Positions 18,073-26,619 of a stretch of DNA of 64,000 nucleotides are shown here, piece after piece. Both the position numbers and the translations under genes were made by a program. Below the pieces are notes generated by a model. That model saw only the letters and a list, made by a program, of their open reading frames with translations. It was not told the DNA's origin and did not search any database. This stretch comes from an uncultured Alistipes sp. (GTDB lineage: Bacteria > Bacteroidota > Bacteroidia > Bacteroidales > Rikenellaceae): positions 189,643 through 253,642 of the forward strand of contig CAJTLJ010000001.1 of assembly GCA_910577475.1 (NCBI GenBank). The letters are read 5' to 3'. Positions within the stretch are counted from its first letter, which is position 1; every line of letters begins with the position of its first letter.

Positions 18073-19404
18073 ATGAACGCAATCAAACTGGACATTTCGA
18101 AGTCGGGCATCGCAGTCCCGGCCGAAATGCAGCGCAAGGCCGAAGAGGCCAACGCCCTGCTGCACTCGAAGAAGGGTGCCGGCAACGACTTTCTGGGCTG
18201 GGTGAACCTCCCCTCGTCGATAGACGCCGCACAGATCGAAGCCATCCGCACGCAGGCTGCCAAGCTGCGCGAGAAGGCCGAAGTGATCGTCTGCATCGGA
18301 ATCGGCGGCTCCTACCTGGGCGCCAAGGCGGTGCTGGAGGCGATGAGCGACTCCTTCAAGCTGCTCCACAAGAAACAGACGGAGCCCGTCGTGCTCTTTG
18401 CTGGCCAGAACATTTCGGAGGATTACACCGCCGAGCTGCTCGACGCCCTGAAGGAGTACTCGATAGCCGCCATCGTGATCTCGAAATCGGGCACGACCAC
18501 CGAACCCGCCATCGCCTTCCGCATCATCAAGGCCGAGATCGAGAAGCGCTACGGCAAGCAGGAGGCCGCCGAGCGCATCGTCGCCGTAACGGACCAGGCG
18601 CGCGGCGCCCTGAAGACCCTCTCGACGAACGAGGGCTACCCCACCTTCGTCATTCCGGACGACGTGGGCGGCCGCTTCTCGGTGCTCACCCCGGTCGGAC
18701 TGCTGCCGCTGGCCGCCGCCGGCGTCGACATCGCCGAGCTGGTGCGCGGTGCGCAGGACATGGAGCGGGCCACGGCTGACGGCGTGCCCTTTGCCGAGAA
18801 TCCCTCGGCCGTCTATGCGGCCGTGCGCAACATGCTCTACGAGCAGGGCAAGAAGATCGAGATTCTGGCCTCCTACGAGCCCAAGCTGCAATACGTGGGC
18901 GAGTGGTGGAAGCAGCTCTACGGCGAGAGCGAAGGCAAGCAGAGCAAGGGCATCTTCCCGGCCAGCGTCACCCTGACGGCCGACCTGCACTCGATGGGTC
19001 AGTACATCCAGGAGGGCGAGCGCCAGCTCTTCGAAACGGTGATCTCGGTAGCCGCTCCCGCCCGCGAAGTGGTGGTCGAGGCCGACAAGGAGAACCTCGA
19101 CGGCCTGAATTTCCTGGCCGGCAAACGGATCTCGCAGATCAACCGGATGGCCGAGCTGGGCGTGCAGCTGGCCCACGTGGACGGCGGCGTACCCAACCTG
19201 CGGGTGGAGATTCCGGCCATCGACGAGTATGCGATCGGCGCGCTGATCTACTTCTTCGAGAAGGCCTGCGGCATCAGCGGCTATCTGCTGGGGGTCAACC
19301 CCTTCGACCAGCCCGGCGTGGAGGCTTACAAGAAGAACATGTTCGCCCTGCTGGACAAGCCCGGCTACGAGGAGGCTTCGAAAGCGATCAAGGCCCGACT
19401 GTAA
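18073..19404 (+). CDS. pgi: Glucose-6-phosphate isomerase
   Basis: Interconverts glucose 6-phosphate and fructose 6-phosphate. At 443 residues it is of the shorter class found in Firmicutes and Bacteroidota rather than the roughly 550-residue enterobacterial form. Both SIS domains are seen: IGIGGSYLGAKAVLEA (about 76-91) and ISKSGTTTEPA (about 136-146). The catalytic region near residue 285 (EWWKQLYGESEGK) and the C-terminal QPGVEAYKKNMF with the catalytic lysine are present. A strong terminator follows. Confidence 0.96.
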   Translation: MNAIKLDISKSGIAVPAEMQRKAEEANALLHSKKGAGNDFLGWVNLPSSIDAAQIEAIRTQAAKLREKAEVIVCIGIGGSYLGAKAVLEAMSDSFKLLHKKQTEPVVLFAGQNISEDYTAELLDALKEYSIAAIVISKSGTTTEPAIAFRIIKAEIEKRYGKQEAAERIVAVTDQARGALKTLSTNEGYPTFVIPDDVGGRFSVLTPVGLLPLAAAGVDIAELVRGAQDMERATADGVPFAENPSAVYAAVRNMLYEQGKKIEILASYEPKLQYVGEWWKQLYGESEGKQSKGIFPASVTLTADLHSMGQYIQEGERQLFETVISVAAPAREVVVEADKENLDGLNFLAGKRISQINRMAELGVQLAHVDGGVPNLRVEIPAIDEYAIGALIYFFEKACGISGYLLGVNPFDQPGVEAYKKNMFALLDKPGYEEASKAIKARL

Positions 19405-19417
19405 GCCGCACAGGTCA

Positions 19418-19460
19418 CGAAAAAAAGGCTGTCTAACTCGATAGACAGCCTTTTTTTCGT
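19418..19460. terminator. Bidirectional terminator between pgi and the sigma-54 regulator
   Basis: AAAAAAAGGCTGTCTA pairs perfectly with TAGACAGCCTTTTTTT around a 6-nt loop, with a T run on either strand, so it can serve both converging genes. Confidence 0.9.
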
Positions 19461-19469
19461 GCCGCGGGG

Positions 19470-20603
19470 CTAACAATAGTTCTCCACATCCGCAAGCGTG
19501 ATGGTATCGGCCGAGAGGATGGTCAGCCGCTCCATGACGTTGTGCAGCTCGCGGATATTGCCGGTCCAGGGCATCGAACAGAGCCGGTCGAGCGCTTCGG
19601 GGTCGATAGACTTCTTCGGAATCCCCTGATCGGTGCCGATCTTGCCCAGAAAGTAGTCGACCAGCTGCGGGATGTCGGTCGCCCGGTCGCGCAGGGCCGG
19701 CACGCGAATCACGATGACGCTCAAGCGATGGTAGAGGTCCTCGCGAAAGTTGCCCTTGCGGATCTCCTCGCGCAGATCCTTGTTCGTCGCAGCCACCACA
19801 CGCACGTCAACCTCCACATCCTTGTCGCTGCCCACACGGCTGATCTTGCTCTCCTGCAGGGCCCGGAGCACTTTCGCCTGGGCCGAAAGCGACATGTCGC
19901 CGATCTCGTCCATGAAGAGCGTCCCGCCGTCGGCCTGCTCGAACTTGCCTTTGCGCTGCTTGATGGCCGAGGTGAAGGCTCCCCGCTCGTGTCCGAAGAG
20001 TTCGCTTTCGATCAGCTCGGAGGGGATGGCGGCGCAGTTGACCTCGACGAAGGGCGAGGCGGCCCGGCGGCTCTCGGCATGCAGCCAGCGGGCCACGAGC
20101 TCCTTGCCCGTGCCGTTCTCGCCCGTAATCAGCACCCGGGCTTCGGAGGGGGCCACCTTGCCGATCAGGGTCTTCACCCGCTCGATGGCCGGAGAGGTCC
20201 CCACGATGGGCTCGACGGGTCCGCTGCGGGCGCGCCGGGCACGCGTCGGGCGGGCCGCCGGAGCGGAGGCAGGTTCGGCGGACGCCTCCACGGTGCGGTG
20301 GAGGGTTTTCAACAGACGGTTCATATCTATAGGACGGGTAAGATAGTCCTGCGCCCCACTCTGCACGGCCCGGATCGCCGAATCGATGGTCGGCTCAGCG
20401 GCCAGCACGATGAAGGGGATCCCGGTCTGCGTCACGTCGCTGCCCTCCTCAGCGAGGATGGCGTCGAAGTTTTTCCGCTCGCAGAGCCCCAGCGCCTCGT
20501 CGCGGCTCTCCACCCCCTCGGTCGAGAATCCTTCGTACTCCAGCCGCTCGCGCAAGGTGTTTCGCATACTTTTTGAATGATCCAGAATTAAAACCTTTGC
20601 CAT
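19470..20603 (-). CDS. Sigma-54 activator with degenerate receiver and no DNA-binding domain
   Basis: 377 residues: a receiver-like domain (1-115), a short Arg/Ala-rich linker and a sigma-54 AAA+ domain (about 130-365). Walker A is GENGTGKE and Walker B is GGTLFMDEIGDM. The sigma-54 contact loop reads GAFTSA where most activators have GAFTGA. The receiver lacks the usual residues: the phospho-aspartate position reads E (FDAILAEEGSD), the conserved T is A (IVLAAEP) and the K is R (YLTRPID). The protein stops at the end of the AAA+ domain, with no Fis-type helix-turn-helix. It may therefore act from solution, without phosphorylation (inference). Confidence 0.88.
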   Translation of the reverse strand: MAKVLILDHSKSMRNTLRERLEYEGFSTEGVESRDEALGLCERKNFDAILAEEGSDVTQTGIPFIVLAAEPTIDSAIRAVQSGAQDYLTRPIDMNRLLKTLHRTVEASAEPASAPAARPTRARRARSGPVEPIVGTSPAIERVKTLIGKVAPSEARVLITGENGTGKELVARWLHAESRRAASPFVEVNCAAIPSELIESELFGHERGAFTSAIKQRKGKFEQADGGTLFMDEIGDMSLSAQAKVLRALQESKISRVGSDKDVEVDVRVVAATNKDLREEIRKGNFREDLYHRLSVIVIRVPALRDRATDIPQLVDYFLGKIGTDQGIPKKSIDPEALDRLCSMPWTGNIRELHNVMERLTILSADTITLADVENYC

Positions 20604-20795
20604 AAATTGTTTTTGTAAAAAAATTCCCTACTTTTGTACCAAAGTTACGACAGAATCCGCCTTGCGGCCAAATCCGCCCCGGAATCCGGAAAACACCGGA
20701 AGGCCAGGGCTTTTCGACGAAAAGAGAGCAGACAGAAAGACCGCACGGATCATATTTCGGAAGATTTGAAGCAACCCCGGAGGTTGCGTAATGCA

Positions 20796-21491
20796 ATGAG
20801 AAAAAACTACAACAACACGCGCAAGAAGTTATTCCTGCCCGAATACGGCCGCCATATCCACGAGATGGTCGACTCCCTGCTTGCCATCGGGGACCGGCGC
20901 GAGCGCAACCGCCAGGCGCGGGCCGTAATCGCCGTGATGGGCAACCTGTTTCCGCTGCTGCGGGACACGACCGACTTCACCCACAAGCTGTGGGACCACC
21001 TCTTCATCATGTCTGATTTCCAGCTCGATGTCGACTCGCCCTATCCGCGCCCCACGCGGCAGGAGCTGACCGTATCGCCCCATCCGCTGCGCTACTCGCA
21101 GAGCCGGATCGCCCACAAGCACTACGGCAAATACGTCGAGCAGATGATCCGCTCGCTGAGCCGGAATGACGACCCCGCCGTCGTGTCGCTCACGGTCGAC
21201 AACCTGGCCCGCTACATGCGCACCAAGAGCTACGAATACAACCAGGAGCATCCCAACAACGAGGTTATCCTGAAAGATATAAAACAGATGTCCGGAGGGA
21301 CCATCGAAATAGACGAAGAGTCGATCAACAATCTCCGAAGCGACTACAAACAGCACCTTTCGCCGCGTCCGCAAAAGGGCCGCCAGCAGAACCAGTCGGC
21401 CCGGAACGGGTATCAGCAGCAGAAGTCGCGCAGCGGATATCAGCAGCGCGGCTACCAGAAAAACAACCGCCCCCACAATTCAGCGAAATAA
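20796..21491 (+). CDS. DUF4290 family protein
   Basis: 231 residues starting MRKNYNNTRKKLFLPEYGRH, a conserved Bacteroidota family of unknown function (DUF4290). The body (1-180) is helical, with conserved LPEYGR and HPLRYSQSRIAHKHYG segments. The last 45 residues are a low-complexity Q/N/R/Y tail (repeats of the kind GYQQQKSRSGYQQRGYQ), typical of disordered, possibly RNA-binding tails (inference). The frame is open upstream to 20634, but the residues there do not fit the family. Confidence 0.85.
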   Translation: MRKNYNNTRKKLFLPEYGRHIHEMVDSLLAIGDRRERNRQARAVIAVMGNLFPLLRDTTDFTHKLWDHLFIMSDFQLDVDSPYPRPTRQELTVSPHPLRYSQSRIAHKHYGKYVEQMIRSLSRNDDPAVVSLTVDNLARYMRTKSYEYNQEHPNNEVILKDIKQMSGGTIEIDEESINNLRSDYKQHLSPRPQKGRQQNQSARNGYQQQKSRSGYQQRGYQKNNRPHNSAK

Positions 21492-21517
21492 TTCGTCGTT
21501 TTTACGAAGAAATTCGT

Positions 21518-21525
21518 TATATTTG
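21518..21525 (+). promoter_or_regulatory. -7 element of the lipoprotein-lpxH-thyA-folA unit
   Basis: TATATTTG, 21 bp before the start codon; the -33 region is not a good match. Confidence 0.45.
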
Positions 21526-21546
21526 CTTTAACTTTCACAAGCCAAG

Positions 21547-22662
21547 ATGAAGAAGATCCTTGTCATCGCGCTGACCGCCACGCTGTGCGGCTGCCAGTCG
21601 TCGAAACTGAAGATATCGGGCCGCTTCGTGGGCAACGAGGAGAAAACGGTCTATCTGGAACGCGCCTCACACCCGCAGCGGACGCTCGACTCCGCCCGGC
21701 TGGACGAGGCCGGCAATTTCCGGATGGAGATCAAGGGGGCGGAGCGCATGCCCGAGCTCTACAATCTGGTCTGCAATGGCGAGCGCATCCCCCTGCTGCT
21801 GAGCGGCGGCGACCGCATCGTCGTGGAGGCGCTGGGCAACCTGACGCGCAATTACACCGTGGAGGGAAGCGCCGAGTCGGATCTGCTGCGCACCTTCTAT
21901 CAGTCCTACACCGACGGGGTGCGCAAACTGGACAAGCTGGCCGCCACCTACGCCCGCACGACGGGCAGCGAGCGGCAGAGCGCCATCCGCAGCTACTCCG
22001 AGGAGTTCCGCCGCATCAAGCGCGACCAGCTGCGCTTCATCATCGAGAACAAGCATTCGCTGGCGGCCGTCTATGCGCTCTATCAGCGGCTGCCGGGCGA
22101 TCCCTACCTCTTCAACGGCGAGAGCGACGTGATCTACTACCGCACCGTAGCCGAGGCGCTTCATGAGAGTTATCCCGAATCCGCATTCCTGAAGTCGCTG
22201 GAGAGCGACATCGAGAAGCTGGAGGCCCGCCGGGAGGTGCTGGCCAACGTGCGCGAGAGCGGCTACCCCGATCTCGAACTGACGGACATGTACGGAAAGA
22301 AGGTCCGGCTCTCGTCGCTCGACGGCAAGATGATCCTGCTGGAGTTCTGGTCGGCCGAACTGGGCAACAGCAACGCCCTCAACGCCGAGCTGAAGCAGAT
22401 CTACCACCGTTTCGCCGAGCGCGGATTCGAAATCTATCAGGTGGCCGTCGACCAGTCGAAGCCCGTCTGGATCAACGCCGTGCAGGAGCAGGAGCTGCCC
22501 TGGATATCGGTCAGCGACCTGCAGGGACGCAACTCGATCGCCTGCCGGCTCTACAACGTCGAGAAGCTGCCTACCAACTTCCTGATCGACCGTGGCGGCA
22601 ACATCGTCGCCCGCGACCTGCACGGCAAATCGCTGGAACGGAAACTCGAAGAGTCGCTCTGA
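21547..22662 (+). CDS. DUF4369/TlpA-like lipoprotein lacking the CXXC motif
   Basis: 371 residues with lipoprotein signal MKKILVIALTATLCGC (C16). Residues about 20-120 resemble the DUF4369 beta domain found at the N-terminus of Bacteroidota thiol-disulfide proteins. Residues about 235-371 have a thioredoxin fold (MILLEFWSAELGNS, later cis-proline segment EKLPTNFLIDRGGNIVAR). Where TlpA has WCxxC this protein has WSAELG, so it has no redox cysteines. It is probably a binding or scaffold protein in the periplasm (inference). Its stop overlaps the lpxH start (TGATG). Confidence 0.85.
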   Translation: MKKILVIALTATLCGCQSSKLKISGRFVGNEEKTVYLERASHPQRTLDSARLDEAGNFRMEIKGAERMPELYNLVCNGERIPLLLSGGDRIVVEALGNLTRNYTVEGSAESDLLRTFYQSYTDGVRKLDKLAATYARTTGSERQSAIRSYSEEFRRIKRDQLRFIIENKHSLAAVYALYQRLPGDPYLFNGESDVIYYRTVAEALHESYPESAFLKSLESDIEKLEARREVLANVRESGYPDLELTDMYGKKVRLSSLDGKMILLEFWSAELGNSNALNAELKQIYHRFAERGFEIYQVAVDQSKPVWINAVQEQELPWISVSDLQGRNSIACRLYNVEKLPTNFLIDRGGNIVARDLHGKSLERKLEESL

Positions 22663-23402
22663 TGTTCTATTTCGCATCGGACATCCACCTCGGAGCCGGA
22701 ACTCCCGCGGAACAGCGTGAAACGGAGCGGGTTTTCATCCGCTGGCTCGACCGCATATCGGCCGATGCCGAAGCGGTTTTCCTACTGGGCGACCTCTTCG
22801 ATTTCTGGTTCGAATACCGTCGCGTGGCACCCCAGGGGTGCGTCCGGGCGCTGGGCAAACTGGCCGAGCTGACCGACCGCGGCATCCGCGTCGTGCTCTT
22901 CACCGGCAACCACGACATGTGGGTGGGCGACTACCTCGCCCGGGAGTGCGGAGTGGAGCTGCACACCGCCCCCGGCGAAGTGACCCTCGCTGGGAAAAGG
23001 CTCTTCCTGGCCCACGGCGACAACATGAACATCCGCCGCCAGCCCATGCTGCGGCTGATGAACACCCTTTTCCGCTCCCGCACGCTGCGGTTCCTCTTCT
23101 CGTGGCTGGTCCATCCCGATATGGCGATGAAGTTCGGCCGCTGGTGGAGCGGCAAATCCCGCAAGTCGCACGGTCAGCACCCACCGACGGCGGCGATCAC
23201 GGAGCCCCTGCGGGATTACGCCCGGCAATACGCCGAACGCCATCCGGAGGTGGACCTCTTCATCTTCGGGCACATGCACGTCGCCTGCGACCGCACCGGG
23301 GAGCGTCCCCGCGTCCTTCATCTGGGCAGCTGGGAGCGGACTCCGACCTATGCCGTGCTGGACGACGCCGGCATCCTGACCCTGAAAACCTTTACCCGAT
23401 GA
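22662..23402 (+). CDS. lpxH: UDP-2,3-diacylglucosamine diphosphatase (LpxH type)
   Basis: Calcineurin-like phosphoesterase of lipid A synthesis, which cleaves UDP-2,3-diacylglucosamine to lipid X and UMP at the inner membrane face. The 246 residues show the metal motifs SDIHLG (6-11), GDLFDFW (about 43-49), TGNHDMW (about 85-91), AHGD and GHMHVA. The fit to LpxH is good, though Bacteroidota also carry close paralogues. It overlaps the genes on both sides (4 bp with thyA), indicating one operon with thyA and folA. Confidence 0.88.
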   Translation: MFYFASDIHLGAGTPAEQRETERVFIRWLDRISADAEAVFLLGDLFDFWFEYRRVAPQGCVRALGKLAELTDRGIRVVLFTGNHDMWVGDYLARECGVELHTAPGEVTLAGKRLFLAHGDNMNIRRQPMLRLMNTLFRSRTLRFLFSWLVHPDMAMKFGRWWSGKSRKSHGQHPPTAAITEPLRDYARQYAERHPEVDLFIFGHMHVACDRTGERPRVLHLGSWERTPTYAVLDDAGILTLKTFTR

Positions 23403-24292
23403 AACAATATCTCGACCTGCTGCACCGCATCCGGACGGAAGGCACCGTCAAGGGCGACCGCACCGGCACCGGCACGATGAGCGTCTTCGGCCATCAGATG
23501 CACTTCGATCTGGAGAAGGGATTCCCCCTGCTGACAACCAAGAGAGTCTTTCTGAAAGGGGTGATCCATGAACTGCTCTGGTTTCTGCGGGGCGACACGA
23601 ACATCCGCTATCTGGTCGAAAACGGCGTACACATCTGGGACAACGACGCCTACCGCTACTACGGAGAGCTCTGCACCGGAAAAGGCATCGGCCCCATCGA
23701 CCGCGACGCCTTTCTCGCGAAGGCAGGCGAAACCTCACCGCTGGAGGGGTATCGCTACGGCGACCTGAACCATGTCTACGGCTATCAGTGGCGCAGCTGG
23801 CCCCGCCCGGACGGCGGCACGATCGACCAGATCCGCCTGGTCGTCGACACGATCCGACGCAACCCCGACTCGCGCCGCATGCTGGTCTCGGCCTGGAATG
23901 TCGCCGAGGTGGAGCAGATGGCCCTGCCGCCCTGCCACGTGCTGTTCCAGTTCTACGTGGCCGACGGCCGGCTCTCGTGCCAGCTCTACCAGCGCAGCGC
24001 CGATACCTTTCTGGGCGTCCCCTTCAACATCGCCTCCTACGCCCTGCTGACGATGATGACGGCACAGGTCTGCGGCCTGCGCCCGGGGGAGTTCGTCCAC
24101 TCGCTGGGCGACACCCATCTCTACCTGAATCATCTGGAGCAGGCCGACCTGCAACTCGCGCGCGAACCGCGGCCGCTGCCCGTCATGCGGCTGAACCCCG
24201 AACGGCGGGAGCTCTTCGACTTCCGCTACGAGGATTTCACGCTGGAGGGTTACGACCCCTGGCCGGCTATCAAGGCTCCCATGTCCTTTTAA
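23399..24292 (+). CDS. thyA: Thymidylate synthase
   Basis: Methylates dUMP to dTMP with methylene-tetrahydrofolate. 297 residues from the ATG at 23399, about 30 longer than E. coli ThyA because of an insertion around residues 85-115, seen also in some other ThyA proteins. Nucleotide motif GDRTGTGT (about 19-26), catalytic cysteine in LPPCHVLFQFYV (about 180) and the C-terminal APMSF are all present. DHFR, which recycles the dihydrofolate made here, follows 12 bp downstream. Confidence 0.96.
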   Translation: MKQYLDLLHRIRTEGTVKGDRTGTGTMSVFGHQMHFDLEKGFPLLTTKRVFLKGVIHELLWFLRGDTNIRYLVENGVHIWDNDAYRYYGELCTGKGIGPIDRDAFLAKAGETSPLEGYRYGDLNHVYGYQWRSWPRPDGGTIDQIRLVVDTIRRNPDSRRMLVSAWNVAEVEQMALPPCHVLFQFYVADGRLSCQLYQRSADTFLGVPFNIASYALLTMMTAQVCGLRPGEFVHSLGDTHLYLNHLEQADLQLAREPRPLPVMRLNPERRELFDFRYEDFTLEGYDPWPAIKAPMSF

Positions 24293-24304
24293 CAGAAACG
24301 CACC

Positions 24305-24784
24305 ATGATCTCGATTATCGTAGCCGTGGCCGAAAACGGCGTGATCGGCGACAAGAACAGCCTGCTGTGGCATATCTCCGAAGACCTGAAACACTTCAAG
24401 GCCATTACCTCGGGGCACCCCGTCGTGATGGGACGCAAGACCTACGAATCGCTCGGACGGCCGCTCCCGGGCCGCACGAATGTCGTCGTCACGCGGCAGG
24501 AGATCGAAATCGAGGGGTGCCGCGTCGTCCACTCGCTGGAGGAGGCTCTCGCGCAGTTCCCCGCCGACGAGGAGATCTTCATCATCGGCGGGGCGGAGAT
24601 CTATGCCCAGGCACTGCCGCTGGCCGACAAATTCTATCTCACGCGGGTCCACCACCCCTACGACGGCGATACCCGCTTTCCGGAGTGGAACCCCGCCGAG
24701 TGGCGGCTGGTCGCCTGCGAGGCGCAGAACTGCGGCGCCCGATACCCCTACCCCTTCACCTTCGAAACCTACCTGCGCCGATAA
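24305..24784 (+). CDS. folA: Dihydrofolate reductase
   Basis: NADPH-dependent reduction of dihydrofolate. The 159-residue protein begins MISIIVAVAENGVIG. It has the LLWHISEDLKHFK active-site helix (acidic residue D27 in E. coli numbering falls in SEDLKHF), VVMGRKTYESLG and FIIGGAEIYAQAL for NADPH and substrate binding. Pairing with thyA in one operon is common and makes functional sense. The rest of the gap up to rpsT (24785-25079) has no gene. Confidence 0.96.
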   Translation: MISIIVAVAENGVIGDKNSLLWHISEDLKHFKAITSGHPVVMGRKTYESLGRPLPGRTNVVVTRQEIEIEGCRVVHSLEEALAQFPADEEIFIIGGAEIYAQALPLADKFYLTRVHHPYDGDTRFPEWNPAEWRLVACEAQNCGARYPYPFTFETYLRR

Positions 24785-25021
24785 ACGGAACCCGTTCGGG
24801 GTTGTACGAGATATTATGCGCGACACCCCCGCCGTAGATATTTCACTGCTTGAGTTTCGTCCGGGTTGGAAACGCTTGCAGCTGCCGAGCGGTGTCGCTG
24901 TAAACCCTCGACCGCACTCAGGGGGCGGCTATTCGAACCGCCCCACCCACCATTACCTTTTGCAATGGTTCTCATCGGCACAACTGTCGGCCTCCGATGT
25001 CCAGACCGCTCGGAGTGACCG

Positions 25022-25062
25022 TGCAAAAAGAAACGCCCCAGATCTTTCGATCCGGGGCGTTC
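25022..25062 (-). terminator. Terminator of rpsT
   Basis: On the minus strand AACGCCCC pairs with GGGGCGTT, followed by TTCTTTTTG. It lies 18 bp after the rpsT stop. Confidence 0.85.
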
Positions 25063-25079
25063 GATTTGGTGAAATCGAA

Positions 25080-25331
25080 TTAGAGTGCGTTCACGTGCAG
25101 CTGCATGGCACCTTTCAGGTTACCGGCCTTGTTCTTGTGGATGATGTTGTGCTTGGCCAACTTGTCCAGCATGGCGGTTACCTTCGGCAGCAGCGCCTCG
25201 GCAGCGGCCTTCTCGGTGGTGTTGCGCAGGGCCTTCACGGCATTGCGGGCCGTCTTGTGATACAGACGGTTGTGAGCACGCTTCGTCACGGTCTGACGAA
25301 TTCTCTTCTTCGATGACTTATGGTTTGCCAT
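25080..25331 (-). CDS. rpsT: 30S ribosomal protein S20 (bS20)
   Basis: Small, basic, three-helix protein binding 16S rRNA in the body of the 30S subunit. 83 residues starting MANHKSSKKRIRQ with the family's repeated KR-rich helices; the length is normal. It lies downstream of tRNA-Glu on the same strand, separated by about 220 bp without a gene. Own terminator at 25022-25062. Confidence 0.96.
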   Translation of the reverse strand: MANHKSSKKRIRQTVTKRAHNRLYHKTARNAVKALRNTTEKAAAEALLPKVTAMLDKLAKHNIIHKNKAGNLKGAMQLHVNAL

Positions 25332-25552
25332 AATCGTTTTTGTTTTTATTTTTTACTTTTTCTGTCTCTTCATTTCGGGGGAGGCTCCCTATTTAATTTA
25401 CCGCCCCCTCCGGTGTTGTCCGACCGTGGTCGGCTTCGGATAAGCCCGCTGGCCCGCTCCTCGAATTGGTCACCCGTCGGCAGCTTTCAATAAAAAAAGG
25501 TGCCCATCGATCTTACTCGCGGCCCCCTTCAATCACTTCCGGCCTCCTCGTG

Positions 25553-25624
25553 TAGCCCATAGCAGAATCGAACTGCTCTTTCAAGAATGAAAATCTTGCG
25601 TCCTAACCGATAGACGAATGGGCC
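25553..25624 (-). tRNA. tRNA-Glu (TTC)
   Basis: 72 nt with acceptor GGCCCAT/ATGGGCT (one G-U end pair), anticodon loop TTTTCAT with anticodon TTC, and T loop TTCGATT. CCA is not encoded. Confidence 0.95.
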
Positions 25625-25664
25625 TTACCGCTATTGTCCCGATTTTGTCGTTACTTTAGCGGTG

Positions 25665-25695
25665 CAAAGGTAAGATAAAAAAGCGAACTGACAAA
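25665..25695 (-). promoter_or_regulatory. Promoter of tRNA-Glu
   Basis: Minus strand: -33 TTTG (25692-25695), 19-bp spacer, -7 TACCTTTG (25665-25672). About 40 bp before the tRNA. Confidence 0.7.
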
Positions 25696-25750
25696 AGAAT
25701 TCGAAAAAAAATGTATTAGAATCATAAAAAAACAAAAAAAGTCGAAAAAA

Positions 25751-25782
25751 TTTGCAGAATTAAAAAAAAGCCTCTATATTTG
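25751..25782 (+). promoter_or_regulatory. Promoter of tRNA-Pro
   Basis: TTTG (25751-25754), 20-bp spacer, TATATTTG (25775-25782), 15 bp before the tRNA. A textbook Bacteroidota promoter. Confidence 0.8.
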
Positions 25783-25797
25783 CACTCCGAAATCAGA

Positions 25798-25872
25798 CGG
25801 GATGTAGCTCAGCCCGGTTAGAGTACACGTCTGGGGGGCGTGTTGTCGCAAGTTCGAATCTTGTCATCCCGA
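25798..25872 (+). tRNA. tRNA-Pro (GGG), integration target
   Basis: Acceptor CGGGATG/CATCCCG, anticodon stem CACGT/GCGTG with loop CTGGGGG (anticodon GGG), T loop TTCGAAT. The 3' half is duplicated at 35558-35592, so this tRNA is the attachment site of the adjoining element and was restored on integration. Confidence 0.95.
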
Positions 25873-25878
25873 CTAACC
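25844..25878 (+). repeat. attL: 35-bp tRNA-Pro 3' end
   Basis: The 35 bp starting TGTCGCAAGTTCG and ending CGACTAACC are identical to 35558-35592. They cover the T arm and acceptor end of tRNA-Pro plus six bases. Confidence 0.9.
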
Positions 25879-25880
25879 GA

Positions 25881-25918
25881 AATCCTTGATATTCAATCGA
25901 ATATCAAGGATTCTTCTT
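25881..25918 (+). terminator. Terminator after tRNA-Pro
   Basis: AATCCTTGATATTC and GAATATCAAGGATT form a perfect 14-bp stem with a 4-nt loop, followed by CTTCTTTCTT. It is element-borne, and resembles the original terminator now displaced to 35594. Confidence 0.8.
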
Positions 25919-25945
25919 TCTTGGTATATAGTCCAAAAAATGGCG

Positions 25946-25964
25946 GTGGTACACAAGTGGTACA
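25946..25964 (+). repeat. Tandem 8-bp repeat near the left element end
   Basis: GTGGTACA-CAA-GTGGTACA lies 67 bp inside attL. A near-identical pair lies near attR (35419). These could be arm-type binding sites for the integrase or excisionase (inference). The surrounding gap 25919-26268 has no convincing gene; an 82-codon frame there has no recognisable protein. Confidence 0.55.
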
Positions 25965-26268
25965 TAAATGGTCGCTATCCGAGAATTTCAATCTCAGTCG
26001 TTAAGTATTTGGTTGTTGGATGGTTGCTGTATTTGGGCCTATACAGTCGCTCCGAACAGGCAGATAATGAATTTTATCGAGTCTCCGGCTACATGAGCCG
26101 TAATCGCACCGCAGTATTTTCTGTCGGGGTTTAACAAAGCGACCTGCCGGGTTGCGGCAGGTCGGGACAACTAAGAACGGTCGGGATAAAGACTCGGAAA
26201 GGATGTGGATAACAACTTACAGCTATGGGCTTTATCCGCGACCGGAATTATATACGAGGATGTAATAA

Positions 26269-26589
26269 TTATTTGTCTTTCTCCAATTTACGGGTGCGAT
26301 AGATAATAAGCAAGCCTAAACAGAAAATTCCAACGGCAATTTCTAATATGAGTGTAATGGCTGTTGATGTCCAATTATCCAGTCCTCCATGCTGATATCT
26401 GTAAATTCCAATCAGGGCGGGACTTGCAAGAGATGATAACAATAGGAGTGCTTCGAGGTATTCATTCAATGTTTTCGCCCATGTATGTTTCGTGCATAGA
26501 TTTCTCCAATAGCAAAAACATATCACAAATAATTTGTAAATGATCAAATAAAAAGCAACTCCTCCGAGAATCAATGAAAAAATAAGCAT
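26269..26589 (-). CDS. Small membrane protein of the cargo operon, unknown
   Basis: 106 residues, not recognised. Three hydrophobic segments (about 3-28, 46-62 and 74-98) predict an integral membrane protein with a basic C-terminal tail (YRTRKLEKDK). It is the last gene of the minus-strand cargo operon, 30 bp after the 252-residue gene, and is AT-rich like its neighbours. Confidence 0.6.
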   Translation of the reverse strand: MLIFSLILGGVAFYLIIYKLFVICFCYWRNLCTKHTWAKTLNEYLEALLLLSSLASPALIGIYRYQHGGLDNWTSTAITLILEIAVGIFCLGLLIIYRTRKLEKDK

Positions 26590-26619
26590 GATAAAATAGT
26601 TTTTGGATGATTAATCGAT

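Noticed and set aside
24925..24955. T-arm-like hairpin with TTCGAAT (minus strand)
   Set aside because: No anticodon or D arm can be built around it, so it is not called a tRNA.
25886..26134. 82-codon frame at the left end of the island
   Set aside because: Starts inside the tRNA-Pro terminator and shows no family or promoter; regarded as chance.
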